Shown here: piece after piece, positions 44,701 to 52,975 of the stretch
Layout: each line of letters opens with the position of its first letter
Numbering within the stretch: position 1 is the first letter of the stretch
NCBI GenBank assembly: GCA_903878805.1
Contig: CAIRJF010000013.1
Span: 51,576-115,575, forward strand
DNA from: an uncultured Verrucomicrobia subdivision 3 bacterium
GTDB lineage: Bacteria > Verrucomicrobiota > Verrucomicrobiia > Limisphaerales > UBA11358
Reading direction: 5' to 3'
DNA: 64,000 nucleotides
Notes under the pieces: generated by a model
What the model was told of the DNA's origin: nothing
Database searches by the model: none
Seen by the model: only the letters and a program-made list of their open reading frames with translations
Position numbers and translations under genes: made by a program

Positions 44701-44749
44701 AAAATAAAACTGCGGATTGGCAGCGGGTTTCTCCACCAACAATCCGCAG
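44701..44749 (-). terminator. Intrinsic terminator after the secreted 354-residue protein gene
   Basis: CTGCGGATT at 44710-44718 pairs perfectly with AATCCGCAG at 44741-44749. On the minus strand the stem is followed by GTTTTATTTT. It stands 17 bases after the stop at 44767 and separates that gene from ispF. Confidence 0.8.
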
Positions 44750-44766
44750 CTGAATTCGGCTGAAAA

Positions 44767-45831
44767 TTATTTTGACGTCTTCTCCTTGATGCCGGCGAGC
44801 ATCAAGTCTTGCACGGCGGTGAGATATTTCACACAAGCCGCCTGATAAAGCGCTGGATTGGCGGCGGCTTCGTAATAAGTATTGCTGTAAGTATCGCCCG
44901 TGCCGCCGAGGATGCCGATGACATTGACCGCCACGTCGCCAGCCTTCTGTCCGCTGGTGGTCACGTCCGTGAATTCGGAAACGTATTCATCCGCGCCGAA
45001 CGCGTTGTTTTTCATCTTCACAAATTCGCGACCGCCGTTATACATCGAGTCATCAAAAAAGAATGAGCAGCGGCTCACCTTGGAAATGCTTATCTGCGGC
45101 TTGGTCGTGACCTTGGCAGAAAAACTATACGTGCCGCCGTTCGCTTCCATCTGGCAAAAATCCACGACCAGATAAACGTGCACCGCCGCCACGCCAGTTT
45201 TCTTGGCGATGACCGCTTCCTTGGTGAACGGCGCGCTCATGCCGATGTAGGCGGTCATGGAATTTCCTTTGCTCAACGCCAATTCATCGCCGAACAACAC
45301 TACCGGCATCCCGGTTGGCGAAAATAATTCCGACGGTTGCCCCGAAAACATTCCACCCGAAACTTGCATCGGCGACGTCTTGAAATGCGATTTCATGTCC
45401 ACATATTCCGGCAACGCGGCGTATTCGGAATACGGCATGACTTCGACGCCGAGCGACTGGAGACCTTTGGTGAAGTTCGTGTAAACTTGGTCCGTAATGG
45501 CTTGGAATGTTTCATTGGTGAGGCCAGTCAATTTGATGTGCGAGTTGACGTGCGCCGCGCCTTCGCCCGCGCCGCCCGCGTGCGATCCGGCATCTTTCTT
45601 GGTGATGAATTGCACGTTGAACGCGGTGACCACGACTTTTTTGCAATTCTTCAACTGCTTGAACGAATCCACGGTCACGGATTTTTCCGGCGTCGGTGCG
45701 GCGTCCAGTTGAATGGGCGGAGGCCCGAACGCTTTCTTGAGAAAGCCGACTAAATCGGCATTAGCTGTCGGTTGAAATGCTGCCAAAGCGCAAGCCATGA
45801 CGGTTGTGAACACAAGTTTTTTAAGTTTCAT
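44767..45831 (-). CDS. Secreted protein of unknown function (354 aa)
   Basis: The N-terminus is a signal peptide (MKLKKLVFTTVMACALAAF, cleavage after about residue 25, before DLVGFLKKAFGPP). The mature part has long stretches of beta and helical character, with repeated VVVTAFNVQFITKK, KGLQSLGVEVMPYSEY, AAVHVYLVVDFCQMEANGG and MLAGIKEKTSK at the end. Two or three cysteines are scattered and do not form a pattern. No enzyme motif is visible. Some features (DQVYTNFTKGLQSLGVEV) recall periplasmic proteins of unknown role that assemble from a CsgG-like fold, but I cannot support a family. Confidence 0.72.
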   Translation of the reverse strand: MKLKKLVFTTVMACALAAFQPTANADLVGFLKKAFGPPPIQLDAAPTPEKSVTVDSFKQLKNCKKVVVTAFNVQFITKKDAGSHAGGAGEGAAHVNSHIKLTGLTNETFQAITDQVYTNFTKGLQSLGVEVMPYSEYAALPEYVDMKSHFKTSPMQVSGGMFSGQPSELFSPTGMPVVLFGDELALSKGNSMTAYIGMSAPFTKEAVIAKKTGVAAVHVYLVVDFCQMEANGGTYSFSAKVTTKPQISISKVSRCSFFFDDSMYNGGREFVKMKNNAFGADEYVSEFTDVTTSGQKAGDVAVNVIGILGGTGDTYSNTYYEAAANPALYQAACVKYLTAVQDLMLAGIKEKTSK

Positions 45832-45906
45832 GATGATGCTGATTTTTGAACGGGGGATAATCTGCGAAGGAAAAAATCACGCAAGCCAAAATAAGCCTGC
45901 ATCAAT

Positions 45907-47073
45907 TTACACCGCCGGAACCGTGAAGAAAAAAGTCGCGCCCTTGCCAAGCTCGCTTTCGCACCGCACCTCGCCGCCGTGCGCCTGCACGATGTGCTTT
46001 ACAATCGAAAGTCCCAAACCCGTGCCGCCTTGGTCGCGCGAACGCGCTTTGTCCACGCGGTAAAACCGCTCAAACACGCGGTCAAGCGATTCGACGGGAA
46101 TGCCCGGCCCGTCGTCACGCACAAAAATTTCCAGCACGCCGTCCGCCCGTTTTTTTCCGCCGACGCGCACGGAGCCGTTGGGCTTGCCGTATTTGATGGC
46201 GTTGTCCACGAGGTTCGCGAGCACTTGATCCAGCCGGTTCACATCGCCGTTGGCGGAGAGCTCCGGCAGTTCGTTGAACAGCTCCACATTTTTGTTTTCC
46301 GCCTTGGCGTGGAGGTCGGTCAAAACTTTGTCCGCGAGCGCGCGCAGGGCGACCGGCTGCAAATTTAATTTTATTTTTTCAGATTCGAGTGCGGAAATCG
46401 TCAATAGATCCTGGATGAGCAAATCAAGCCGCTGCGAGTTGCGCTCGATGATTTTCAGAAAACGCTCGGCGACTTCGGGATTGTCACGCGCGCCGTCGAG
46501 CAGCGTTTCGACGTAGCCTTTGATGAGCGAAAGCGGCGTGCGCAATTCATGGCTGACATTCGCGACAAACTCCTCGCGCGTGCGTTCGAGCTGTTTCAAC
46601 CGCGTCAAATCGCGAAAAACCAAAATCGTTCCGTCGCGTTCGCCGGCGGCGTTCGTGATGATGGCGGCGTTGACCTGCAACCAGCGCTCATTCAAATCCG
46701 GCAGCTTGATTTCGTAATCCAGCACCTGCTGCTCCGCCTCGACGCGCCGGATGAGTTCATCCAGTTCGTGCAATCGCAAAGCCTCGACGACGGTTTTGCC
46801 GCGCAATTCCGTTTTGAGACCAAAGAGATTTTTGAACGCGCGGTTGACCAGATAAATTTTCCGGCTGCGGTCGAGCAGCAACAAACCTTCGAGCATCGAG
46901 TTGAACAAAACCTGCTGTTGCGCCTTCGCGTCGAGTGAGGTCTGCTGCTGTTTGCGCTGCGATGTTTCAATTTCCGCCGCGCGCCGCTCCGCCTGCGCGT
47001 TGAACTTCGCCCGCCACCACAGGTGCAAACCGGTGAGTGATACGAGCAAAATTATTGGCCACAGAAACCACAT
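45907..47073 (-). CDS. phoR: PhoR-like sensor histidine kinase
   Basis: The protein has 388 residues from ATG 47073, chosen because the next residues form its single membrane segment (WPIILLVSLTGLHLW). A PAS domain follows (MLEGLLLLDRSRKIYLVNRAF, about 58-155). The HisKA box FVANVSHELRTPLSLIKGY holds the phosphoacceptor His175, and the ATPase ends in GGTGLGLSIVKHIVQAHGGE. There is no periplasmic sensor domain, as in PhoR proteins that sense through PstSCAB and PhoU. It overlaps no other gene and lies downstream of phoB with an inverted repeat in the spacer. Phosphate sensing is inferred from its pairing with a PhoB-type regulator and pho-box repeats. Confidence 0.85.
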   Translation of the reverse strand: MWFLWPIILLVSLTGLHLWWRAKFNAQAERRAAEIETSQRKQQQTSLDAKAQQQVLFNSMLEGLLLLDRSRKIYLVNRAFKNLFGLKTELRGKTVVEALRLHELDELIRRVEAEQQVLDYEIKLPDLNERWLQVNAAIITNAAGERDGTILVFRDLTRLKQLERTREEFVANVSHELRTPLSLIKGYVETLLDGARDNPEVAERFLKIIERNSQRLDLLIQDLLTISALESEKIKLNLQPVALRALADKVLTDLHAKAENKNVELFNELPELSANGDVNRLDQVLANLVDNAIKYGKPNGSVRVGGKKRADGVLEIFVRDDGPGIPVESLDRVFERFYRVDKARSRDQGGTGLGLSIVKHIVQAHGGEVRCESELGKGATFFFTVPAV

Positions 47074-47084
47074 GGGGAAATGAT

Positions 47085-47166
47085 GAAGGAAGAATGCTGA
47101 ATGCAGAAACTTTTTTTGCGATGCAATTCTGGCCGCAGGCAATTCTGCCTTCTGAATTCTTCATTC
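47085..47166. repeat. 24-base imperfect inverted repeat between phoR and phoB
   Basis: The left arm 47085-47108 and the right arm 47143-47166 are complementary at 20 of 24 positions. The loop is 34 bases. The right arm overlaps the stop codon of phoB. It has the same word-built character as the other intergenic inverted repeats and could attenuate phoR relative to phoB. Confidence 0.75.
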
Positions 47167-47841
47167 CACGAAGCGATACCCAACGCCGCGCACCGTGTCG
47201 AGGTGCTTGGATGCCGCGCCAATCTTTTCGCGCAGCCGCCGCATGTGCGTGTCCACCGTGCGCGTGTCAATGACGCTGTCGTATTCCCACACGTCGCGCA
47301 ATAGCTGGTCGCGTGACTGCACCCGACCCGCGCGCTGCGCGAGAATTGTGAGCAGCTTGAACTCCGTCGCCGTCAGGTCAATCGGTTTGCCCTTCCAGCT
47401 TGCGACGTGGCGCGGCAGGTCAATCACCAGTTCGCCAAAGCGCAGTTGCTCCTTCGGCTTTTCCTCGGTCTGAAAACGCGAAAGAATTTTTTTCACGCGT
47501 AAGAGCAGTTCGCGCGGGCTGAACGGCTTGGTCAAATAATCATCCGCGCCAAGTTCCAGCCCCAGCACACGGTCAATCTCCGCCGCCTTGGCCGTGAGCA
47601 TGATGATGGGAACCTTCGCCGTGGCCGCGTCAAGGCGCAACGTCTTGCAGATTTCGAAGCCGTCCATCTCCGGCAACATCACGTCCAGAATGATGAGGTC
47701 GGGCGTTTGGCCACGCGCCTTCTTCAAAGCCTCCGCGCCGTCCGCCGCCGTGATGACGGCGTAACCGGCCTGCTTCAGATTGAACTCGACGAGTTCCACC
47801 GCCTCCGGCTCGTCATCCACCACTAAAATTCGCGGTTTCAC
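47161..47841 (-). CDS. phoB: PhoB-like response regulator
   Basis: The protein has 226 residues. The receiver domain has ILVVDDEPE, phosphoacceptor D53 (LIILDVMLPEMDG), the Thr and Lys motif IIMLTAKA and YLTKPFSPREL. The C-terminal winged helix is of the OmpR/PhoB type (LTATEFKLLTILAQRAGRVQSRDQLL, ending in DTRTVDTHMRRLREKIG, VRGVGYRF). It belongs with the phoR gene 88 bases downstream. An 11-base-period repeat in front of the start resembles a pho box, suggesting autoregulation. Other OmpR-type functions remain possible. Confidence 0.88.
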   Translation of the reverse strand: MKPRILVVDDEPEAVELVEFNLKQAGYAVITAADGAEALKKARGQTPDLIILDVMLPEMDGFEICKTLRLDAATAKVPIIMLTAKAAEIDRVLGLELGADDYLTKPFSPRELLLRVKKILSRFQTEEKPKEQLRFGELVIDLPRHVASWKGKPIDLTATEFKLLTILAQRAGRVQSRDQLLRDVWEYDSVIDTRTVDTHMRRLREKIGAASKHLDTVRGVGYRFVE

Positions 47842-47886
47842 GCAAGCAGTGTGACACGCCGCAATTCGTCACACAATTTCATTCCA

Positions 47887-47914
47887 GTGAAAACCGTGTG
47901 ACGATTGGGTGACG
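47887..47914 (-). promoter_or_regulatory. Pho-box-like direct repeats upstream of phoB
   Basis: Read on the minus strand, CGTCAC, CGTCAC and TTTCAC occur at exactly 11-base spacing (plus-strand 47909-47914, 47898-47903, 47887-47892). The period and the TCAC core match PhoB binding boxes. The distance to the phoB start at 47841 is about 45 bases. An overlapping perfect inverted pair GTCACAC/GTGTGAC (47868-47874, 47896-47902) could also form a dyad site. Confidence 0.6.
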
Positions 47915-48032
47915 GAAATAAATTACGCGTGTTTGAAGATTGTGCATTTCCAATTCAGCTAGGGCCCTCATTGCCGAGGGCGTTTGGAAAATTTATTCGC
48001 TTGCCGCAAATAATTTTCGCATCATCGGCGGG

Positions 48033-48914
48033 ATGAAATCCATGACGGGTTACGGTCGCGGCGAATGTGCGCAGGACGGCTTCAAGGTCACGGTCGAGCT
48101 TAGCTCGGTCAACCGCAAGCAGGCCGAAGTCTCGGTCACGCTCCCGCGCGAAATGGATATGCTCGAAACGCAGATCCGCGACGCCATCAACCGTCACATC
48201 GCACGCGGCCGCGTCAACGCCCGCATCACGCTCCACGCCGCCGAGGGCAAGGAATCCGCCCGCAAACACATCAACCACGCGCTCGCAAAGGACTACGCCG
48301 CCGAGTTCGCGCGGCTGGCCAAGCAGTTGAAAATTTCCGGCGAGGTGACGCTCGATCAATTGCTGCGCGCACCGGGCGTTTTCCAGACGGACGAACAACT
48401 GGCGGAATCGGAAGATTTGTGGCCGGCGGTGGAAAAAGCCTTGAACCAGGCGCTCGCCGCGCTGGTGAAAATGCGTGAACGTGAAGGTGCGCATCTCGCG
48501 AAAGATTTGTCCGCGCGCGCCGGCGTAATGAGCGCCGCCGTCGGCAAAATTCAGAAGCAAGCGCCGGTGACGGCGGAAAATTACCGGCAGAATTTGCTCG
48601 AACGCATCAAGAGCGCGGGTATTGAAAACATTGCGCCGGATGACGAACGGCTGTTGAAAGAAATTGTTTTATTCGCTGACCGTTCAGACATTTCGGAAGA
48701 ATTGACGCGGCTGCAAAGTCATTTCCAGCAGTTCGCGGACTGCGGCAAATCCAAAGAGCCGGTTGGGCGCACGCTTGATTTTCTCGCGCAGGAAATGAAC
48801 CGCGAAATCAACACCATCGGCTCGAAGGCGAATGACGCGGTCATCTCGCGCGAGGTCGTGACGCTGAAGTCGGAACTGGAAAAATTCCGTGAACAGGCGA
48901 TGAACGTCGAATGA
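48033..48914 (+). CDS. yicC: YicC-family protein (RNA-decay associated)
   Basis: The protein has 293 residues from ATG 48033, the family start MKSMTGYGRG. Conserved segments are SSVNRKQAEVSVTLPREMDMLE, LLERIKSAG, IAPDDERLLKEIVLFADRSDISEELTRLQSHFQQF, GRTLDFLAQEMNREINTIGSKAND. YicC proteins are endoribonucleases that cleave small RNAs in E. coli. Its stop overlaps the gmk start by an ATGA junction, a conserved pairing in many bacteria. The hairpin at 47964-47981 (GCCCTC/GAGGGC) precedes it in the leader. Confidence 0.93.
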   Translation: MKSMTGYGRGECAQDGFKVTVELSSVNRKQAEVSVTLPREMDMLETQIRDAINRHIARGRVNARITLHAAEGKESARKHINHALAKDYAAEFARLAKQLKISGEVTLDQLLRAPGVFQTDEQLAESEDLWPAVEKALNQALAALVKMREREGAHLAKDLSARAGVMSAAVGKIQKQAPVTAENYRQNLLERIKSAGIENIAPDDERLLKEIVLFADRSDISEELTRLQSHFQQFADCGKSKEPVGRTLDFLAQEMNREINTIGSKANDAVISREVVTLKSELEKFREQAMNVE

Positions 48915-49588
48915 AAAAACAAATTCAAAAGACGGAAGGCAGAAAGCCGAAGGCAAAAACTGCGCCGGAGAAAAAATCCACGCCGCCGTTGCTAGTCCTG
49001 ATTTCCGCACCGTCAGGCGCGGGCAAGACGACGCTCTGTGATTTGCTGCTGGCGTCGCAGCCGAATCTCACGCGCGCCATTACCTGCACCACGCGCGCGC
49101 CGCGCCCCGGCGAAAAGGATGGCGTGGATTATCATTTTTTCACGGCGGAAGAATTTTTGAAACGGCTGCATGCGGGAAATTTTCTGGAGCACGCGACGGT
49201 TTACGGCAATAGCTATGGTATTTTGAAATCGGAACTGCTCGGCAAATTACGCGCAGGCAAAGACGTTTTGCTGAACGTGGACGTGCAGGGCGCAGCGACC
49301 ATCCGCGAACAGGCGGCGATGGAACCTGAATTAAAGCGCGCATTGATTACCATTTTTCTTACCCCGCCGTCGGTGACGGTGTTGGAAGAGCGTTTGAAAA
49401 AGCGCGGCGCGGATGCCGATGCGGTGATCCAAAAACGGCTCGCCGTGGCGCGACAGGAAATTTCGCAGTGGAAAAATTTCGATTACCTGCTCATTAGTGG
49501 CAGCAAGGCGGAAGATTTGCGCCGCGCGACCGCCATCATTGAGTCGGAGAAGATGCGTTCGGCGCGGTCGCAAGCCCCGGAAATTTGA
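48911..49588 (+). CDS. gmk: Guanylate kinase with repeat-derived N-terminal extension
   Basis: Guanylate kinase phosphorylates GMP to GDP. The enzyme core begins VLISAPSGAGKTTLCDLLL (P-loop) and continues with the GMP-binding RAITCTTRAPRPGEKDGVDYHF, FLEHATVYGNSYG and VLLNVDVQGAATI. The total of 225 residues is about 20 longer than usual. The first 30 residues are a lysine-rich stretch (QIQKTEGRKPKAKTAPEKKS) coded by bases that resemble the repeat words found between genes. The start at 48911 (ATG) is the only upstream one that fits; I see no better one. It overlaps yicC. Confidence 0.93.
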   Translation: MKKQIQKTEGRKPKAKTAPEKKSTPPLLVLISAPSGAGKTTLCDLLLASQPNLTRAITCTTRAPRPGEKDGVDYHFFTAEEFLKRLHAGNFLEHATVYGNSYGILKSELLGKLRAGKDVLLNVDVQGAATIREQAAMEPELKRALITIFLTPPSVTVLEERLKKRGADADAVIQKRLAVARQEISQWKNFDYLLISGSKAEDLRRATAIIESEKMRSARSQAPEI

Positions 49589-49622
49589 TTTGCGAATTAA
49601 AGATTCGAGTTAAGATTCAACC

Positions 49623-50171
49623 ATGAGCGTCTCAAAAAAAATTGTTCTCGGTGTGACGGGTTCGATTGCCGCGCACAAGGCGGTGGATTTGGCGTCGCTG
49701 TTGACGAAAGCCAAGTGCGACGTGCGTGTGGTGATGACGGCGGATGCGCAGCAGTTCATCACGCCGTTGCCCTTCAAAACGCTCACGCGCAATCCGGTGG
49801 TGACGAATCTTTATGACGAGGACGAGGGCTGGAAGCCGACGCACATTCAACTCGCGGACGAAGCAGATTTGTTTTTGGTCGCGCCGGCGACGGCAAATTT
49901 GATTGCGAAACTGGCCAATGGAATCGCAGACGACGCGCTGACGTGCATCGCGCTGGCGTTAAATCCCAAAGCGAAAATTTTAATCGCGCCCGCGATGAAT
50001 GGAAAGATGTGGCAACACGCAGCGACGCAGGCGAACGTGGCCACGTTAAAAAAACGCGGTCTGGAATTCATCGGGCCGGACGAAGGTATGTTGTCGTGCG
50101 GTTACGAGGGCGTCGGGCGATTGTGGCCGGTTGAAAAAATTGCGGAGCGGGTGATAAAATTACTTCGTTAA
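49623..50171 (+). CDS. Stand-alone phosphopantothenoylcysteine decarboxylase-type flavoprotein
   Basis: The protein has 182 residues, the size of a HFCD-family flavoprotein. The FMN-binding start is KIVLGVTGSIAAHKAVDLASLL, followed by PATANLIAKLANGIADDALT and the signature APAMNGKMW, then the Cys-containing flap SCGYEGVGRL. In most bacteria this CoaC domain is fused to CoaB in one CoaBC protein of about 400 residues; here the CoaB part is absent and a histidine kinase follows. Its place after gmk matches the common gmk-(rpoZ)-coaBC order, which supports CoaC over a UbiX-like prenyltransferase partner. Confidence 0.87.
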   Translation: MSVSKKIVLGVTGSIAAHKAVDLASLLTKAKCDVRVVMTADAQQFITPLPFKTLTRNPVVTNLYDEDEGWKPTHIQLADEADLFLVAPATANLIAKLANGIADDALTCIALALNPKAKILIAPAMNGKMWQHAATQANVATLKKRGLEFIGPDEGMLSCGYEGVGRLWPVEKIAERVIKLLR

Positions 50172-50177
50172 GTTTTC

Positions 50178-51584
50178 ATGAACGTAAGCCGCGAGCCTTG
50201 GTTGAAGCGTCTGCCGGCCTTGTTTGAAATTCCCGCGCCGGATAGCGCGCGCGCGCGCCGCCGCATCGAGGTGATGGAGCGGAATGTGATGCTGCCGGTG
50301 AAGCTGTTCTTCGTGGGGATGATTTATTATTCCTTCAATTACTCGCCGTGGATGGAGCAGATTTCCAGCGGGCTGGACGTGACGCTGGAGACGGTGCAGT
50401 TGATTTTTGGGTTTTATATTTTGTTGAGCGTGGTGCTGGCCGCGCCGCTGTTTGCGTCCGACCGGCTGCCGTTGGCGGTGTTGCAGTGGTCGGTGTTCAC
50501 GGCGGCGCTGGTGGACAGCCTTTTGCTGGCGGAGATGACGCTGATCACGGGTGGGCTGGGCAGCATTTTGTTCTGGCTGTTCCTCGGCTTGATTTTGCGG
50601 AATGCCGTCAGCGTGCCGCCGGGATTTTCGCAACTGGTTCTCAACTTTGCGACGAGCGTGTGCTATGCGCTGGTGGTGGCGATGGACGTGATGCTGTCTG
50701 CAAACCTTGATGACACCACCAGCCGGGCGCTTGACCTGACGCCGCATGATGAAATCGCCGAGCCGCTGGCGTTGCGGATGCTGGTGCTCTGGCTGGCCTC
50801 CGCGAGCTGCTACGGCGTGCAGGCCTTTCTGGAAAAACAACGGCTGGCGGCGGAAGAGGCGGGCGAATTTGCTGCGCGCGAAAATCAACTCCATTCCGCC
50901 GGCCGGCTGGCGGCAGAGTTTGCGCACCAGATCAAAAACCCGCTGGCGGTGATCAACAACAGCGCCCATTCGCTCAAGCGCTCGCTGCAAAACAACAACG
51001 CCGCCGCCGGGCAGCAGATTGAAATTATCCAGGAGGAGGTCGCGCGCGCCGACCGCGTCATCACGCAGGTCATGGGCTACGCGCAGTTGGGCGAGGGGCG
51101 CGTGGAAAAACTTGACCTTGTTAAAAAAATTGACCAGGCCATCGAGCAGGTTTTCCCCGCCGCCGTGCCGACGGAAATCCAGTTGGAGAAAAAAATTGCG
51201 GCGCCGTTTCCGCCGTTGTTAATGCAGCGTAACCATCTTTCGGAAATTCTCGTGAACCTGCTGCAAAACGCCCGCGAGGCGCTGGGCGAACGCGGCAATA
51301 TTTTGGTGGAGGCCGTCGCGCTGCGGAATCAGGCCGTTGAAATTTCGATTGCCGATGACGGGCCGGGCATCGCGCCGGACAAGATGGAACGGATTTTTGA
51401 AGCGTATTTCACCACGAAGGAAAAAGGCACGGGACTCGGCCTCGCCATTGTGAAGCACAACGTGGAGCTTTACGGCGGTAGCGTGCGTGTAGATTCCGCG
51501 CTGGTAGATTCCACGCTTGGAAAAGGCGCCAAATTTACGGTAGTCTTTCCGGCCAAAGCTTTGCCGAAACCATTTTCCAAATGA
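50178..51584 (+). CDS. Membrane sensor histidine kinase (NtrB-like) of an NtrBC-type pair
   Basis: The protein has 468 residues. The first 220 contain five or six hydrophobic segments without a large periplasmic loop (for example LIFGFYILLSVVLAAPL and GGLGSILFWLFLGLILRN). The kinase core starts with AEFAHQIKNPLAVINNSAHSL, His250, and has the ATPase boxes NLLQNAREALG, DDGPGIAPD and GTGLGLAIVKHNVELYGG. The signal is unknown. It overlaps the regulator gene by an ATGA junction and follows the CoaC-like gene by 6 bases, so they may share a transcript. Confidence 0.88.
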   Translation: MNVSREPWLKRLPALFEIPAPDSARARRRIEVMERNVMLPVKLFFVGMIYYSFNYSPWMEQISSGLDVTLETVQLIFGFYILLSVVLAAPLFASDRLPLAVLQWSVFTAALVDSLLLAEMTLITGGLGSILFWLFLGLILRNAVSVPPGFSQLVLNFATSVCYALVVAMDVMLSANLDDTTSRALDLTPHDEIAEPLALRMLVLWLASASCYGVQAFLEKQRLAAEEAGEFAARENQLHSAGRLAAEFAHQIKNPLAVINNSAHSLKRSLQNNNAAAGQQIEIIQEEVARADRVITQVMGYAQLGEGRVEKLDLVKKIDQAIEQVFPAAVPTEIQLEKKIAAPFPPLLMQRNHLSEILVNLLQNAREALGERGNILVEAVALRNQAVEISIADDGPGIAPDKMERIFEAYFTTKEKGTGLGLAIVKHNVELYGGSVRVDSALVDSTLGKGAKFTVVFPAKALPKPFSK

Positions 51585-52975
51585 ATCTGCCGCTGCCACC
51601 CGTGCTGGTTGTGGACGACGACAAGAACATGCGTCGTTCGCTCGTGACCATGCTCACGGACGAAGGCTACGCCGCGCGCGCCGCCGAGTCCGCCGAGGAG
51701 GCGCTGAACCTGCTCGCGCAGGAAAACTTTTTCATGGTCATCACCGACGCGCGGCTGGGCGGCATGAGCGGCTATGATTTTCTGACGAAGATTCACAACC
51801 AGTGGCCGGAACTGCCGTCGCTCATGATCACCGCCTACGCCACGCCGAAGCTCGCGGTTGCGGCCATCAAGGCGGGCGCAATGGATTACCTGTCCAAGCC
51901 GTTCGAGCCGGAGGAATTGTTTCACGCTGTCGCGCGCTGCGCGGAACGCCACAAGCTGCTGGTGGAAAATGCGGCGTTGCGCGCGCGCGCCGGTGAGTCG
52001 TTCAGTCTCGAACAAATCGTCGGCGACTCACCGAAAGTGCGTGAACTGCGCCAGCTCATCCGCACCGTCGCGCCCTCAGATGCGCGTGTGCTGGTATTGG
52101 GCGAAAGCGGCACAGGCAAGGAACTGGTCGCCGGCTCGTTGCACGCCTTGAGCAAACGGCGGAATGAAAATTACGTCCGCATCAACTGCGCGGCGATTCC
52201 CGAACAGCTTTTGGAGAGCGAACTGTTCGGCCATGAAAAAGGTTCGTTCACCGGCGCGTTGAAACAAAAACTCGGCCGCGTCGAGGAGGCGGACGGCGGC
52301 ACGATTTTTCTGGATGAAATCGCGGACATGGGCAAGCCGCTGCAAGCGAAACTACTGCGCTTTCTGGAAGACGGCACGTTCACGCGCGTTGGCGGCACGG
52401 AGGAATTGCGCGTGGATGTCCGCTTCATCGCCGCCACCAACCGCGACATTGTGCAGGCCATCGCCGCCGGGGAATTTCGCGAAGATTTGTTCCACCGCCT
52501 GAACGTCGTGCAGTTTCATTTGCCGCCGTTGCGCGAGCGCGGCGACGACATTCGTTTGCTGGCGGAACATTTTTTGAAAATTTTCCGCGCGACGCTGAAC
52601 AAAAATATTTCCGCTTTCACCGTCGCCGCCCACCAGAAAATGCTTGCGCACCGCTGGCCCGGCAATGTCCGCGAGCTGCGCAACGTGGTGGAACGCGCGC
52701 TGATCCTTGAAACCGGCCGCGAGGTGCAGGCGTCCAGTCTGCCGGATTTTGCGCTCGAGGCGCGGCTGCAAAAAACCGGGCCGGCGGTGGCCGCGCCGGA
52801 CGAATCGCTCGAGGCCGCGCTGGAGCGGATCGAACGCGAGCTGATCCAGGGCGCGCTGGAGCAAAACAGTTTCAGCCTGACACGCGCCGCCGGGCAGCTT
52901 AAACTGACGCGACATTCTTTGCGCTACCGGATGCAAAGATTGAACATGAAAACCGACAACGGTGACTTTGAATAA
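51581..52975 (+). CDS. Sigma-54-dependent response regulator (NtrC-like)
   Basis: The protein has 464 residues. The receiver domain has VLVVDDDKN, the phosphoacceptor D56 (VITDARLGG) and K106 (YLSKPFEPE). The AAA+ domain has Walker A GESGTGKE at about 174-181, the sigma-54 loop GSFTGA (a Ser variant of GAFTGA), Walker B GGTIFLDEIAD and the sensor region. A Fis-type HTH closes the protein (SLTRAAGQLKLTRHSLRYRM). It is coupled to the kinase gene by a 4-base overlap. The targets are unknown; no sigma-54 promoter was seen nearby. The following small gene starts in its stop codon. Confidence 0.9.
   Translation: MNLPLPPVLVVDDDKNMRRSLVTMLTDEGYAARAAESAEEALNLLAQENFFMVITDARLGGMSGYDFLTKIHNQWPELPSLMITAYATPKLAVAAIKAGAMDYLSKPFEPEELFHAVARCAERHKLLVENAALRARAGESFSLEQIVGDSPKVRELRQLIRTVAPSDARVLVLGESGTGKELVAGSLHALSKRRNENYVRINCAAIPEQLLESELFGHEKGSFTGALKQKLGRVEEADGGTIFLDEIADMGKPLQAKLLRFLEDGTFTRVGGTEELRVDVRFIAATNRDIVQAIAAGEFREDLFHRLNVVQFHLPPLRERGDDIRLLAEHFLKIFRATLNKNISAFTVAAHQKMLAHRWPGNVRELRNVVERALILETGREVQASSLPDFALEARLQKTGPAVAAPDESLEAALERIERELIQGALEQNSFSLTRAAGQLKLTRHSLRYRMQRLNMKTDNGDFE

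Noticed and set aside
47964..47981. GCCCTC/GAGGGC hairpin before yicC as a riboswitch or attenuator.
   Set aside because: It is a six-base stem without T tract or further conserved structure; I note it only in the yicC entry.
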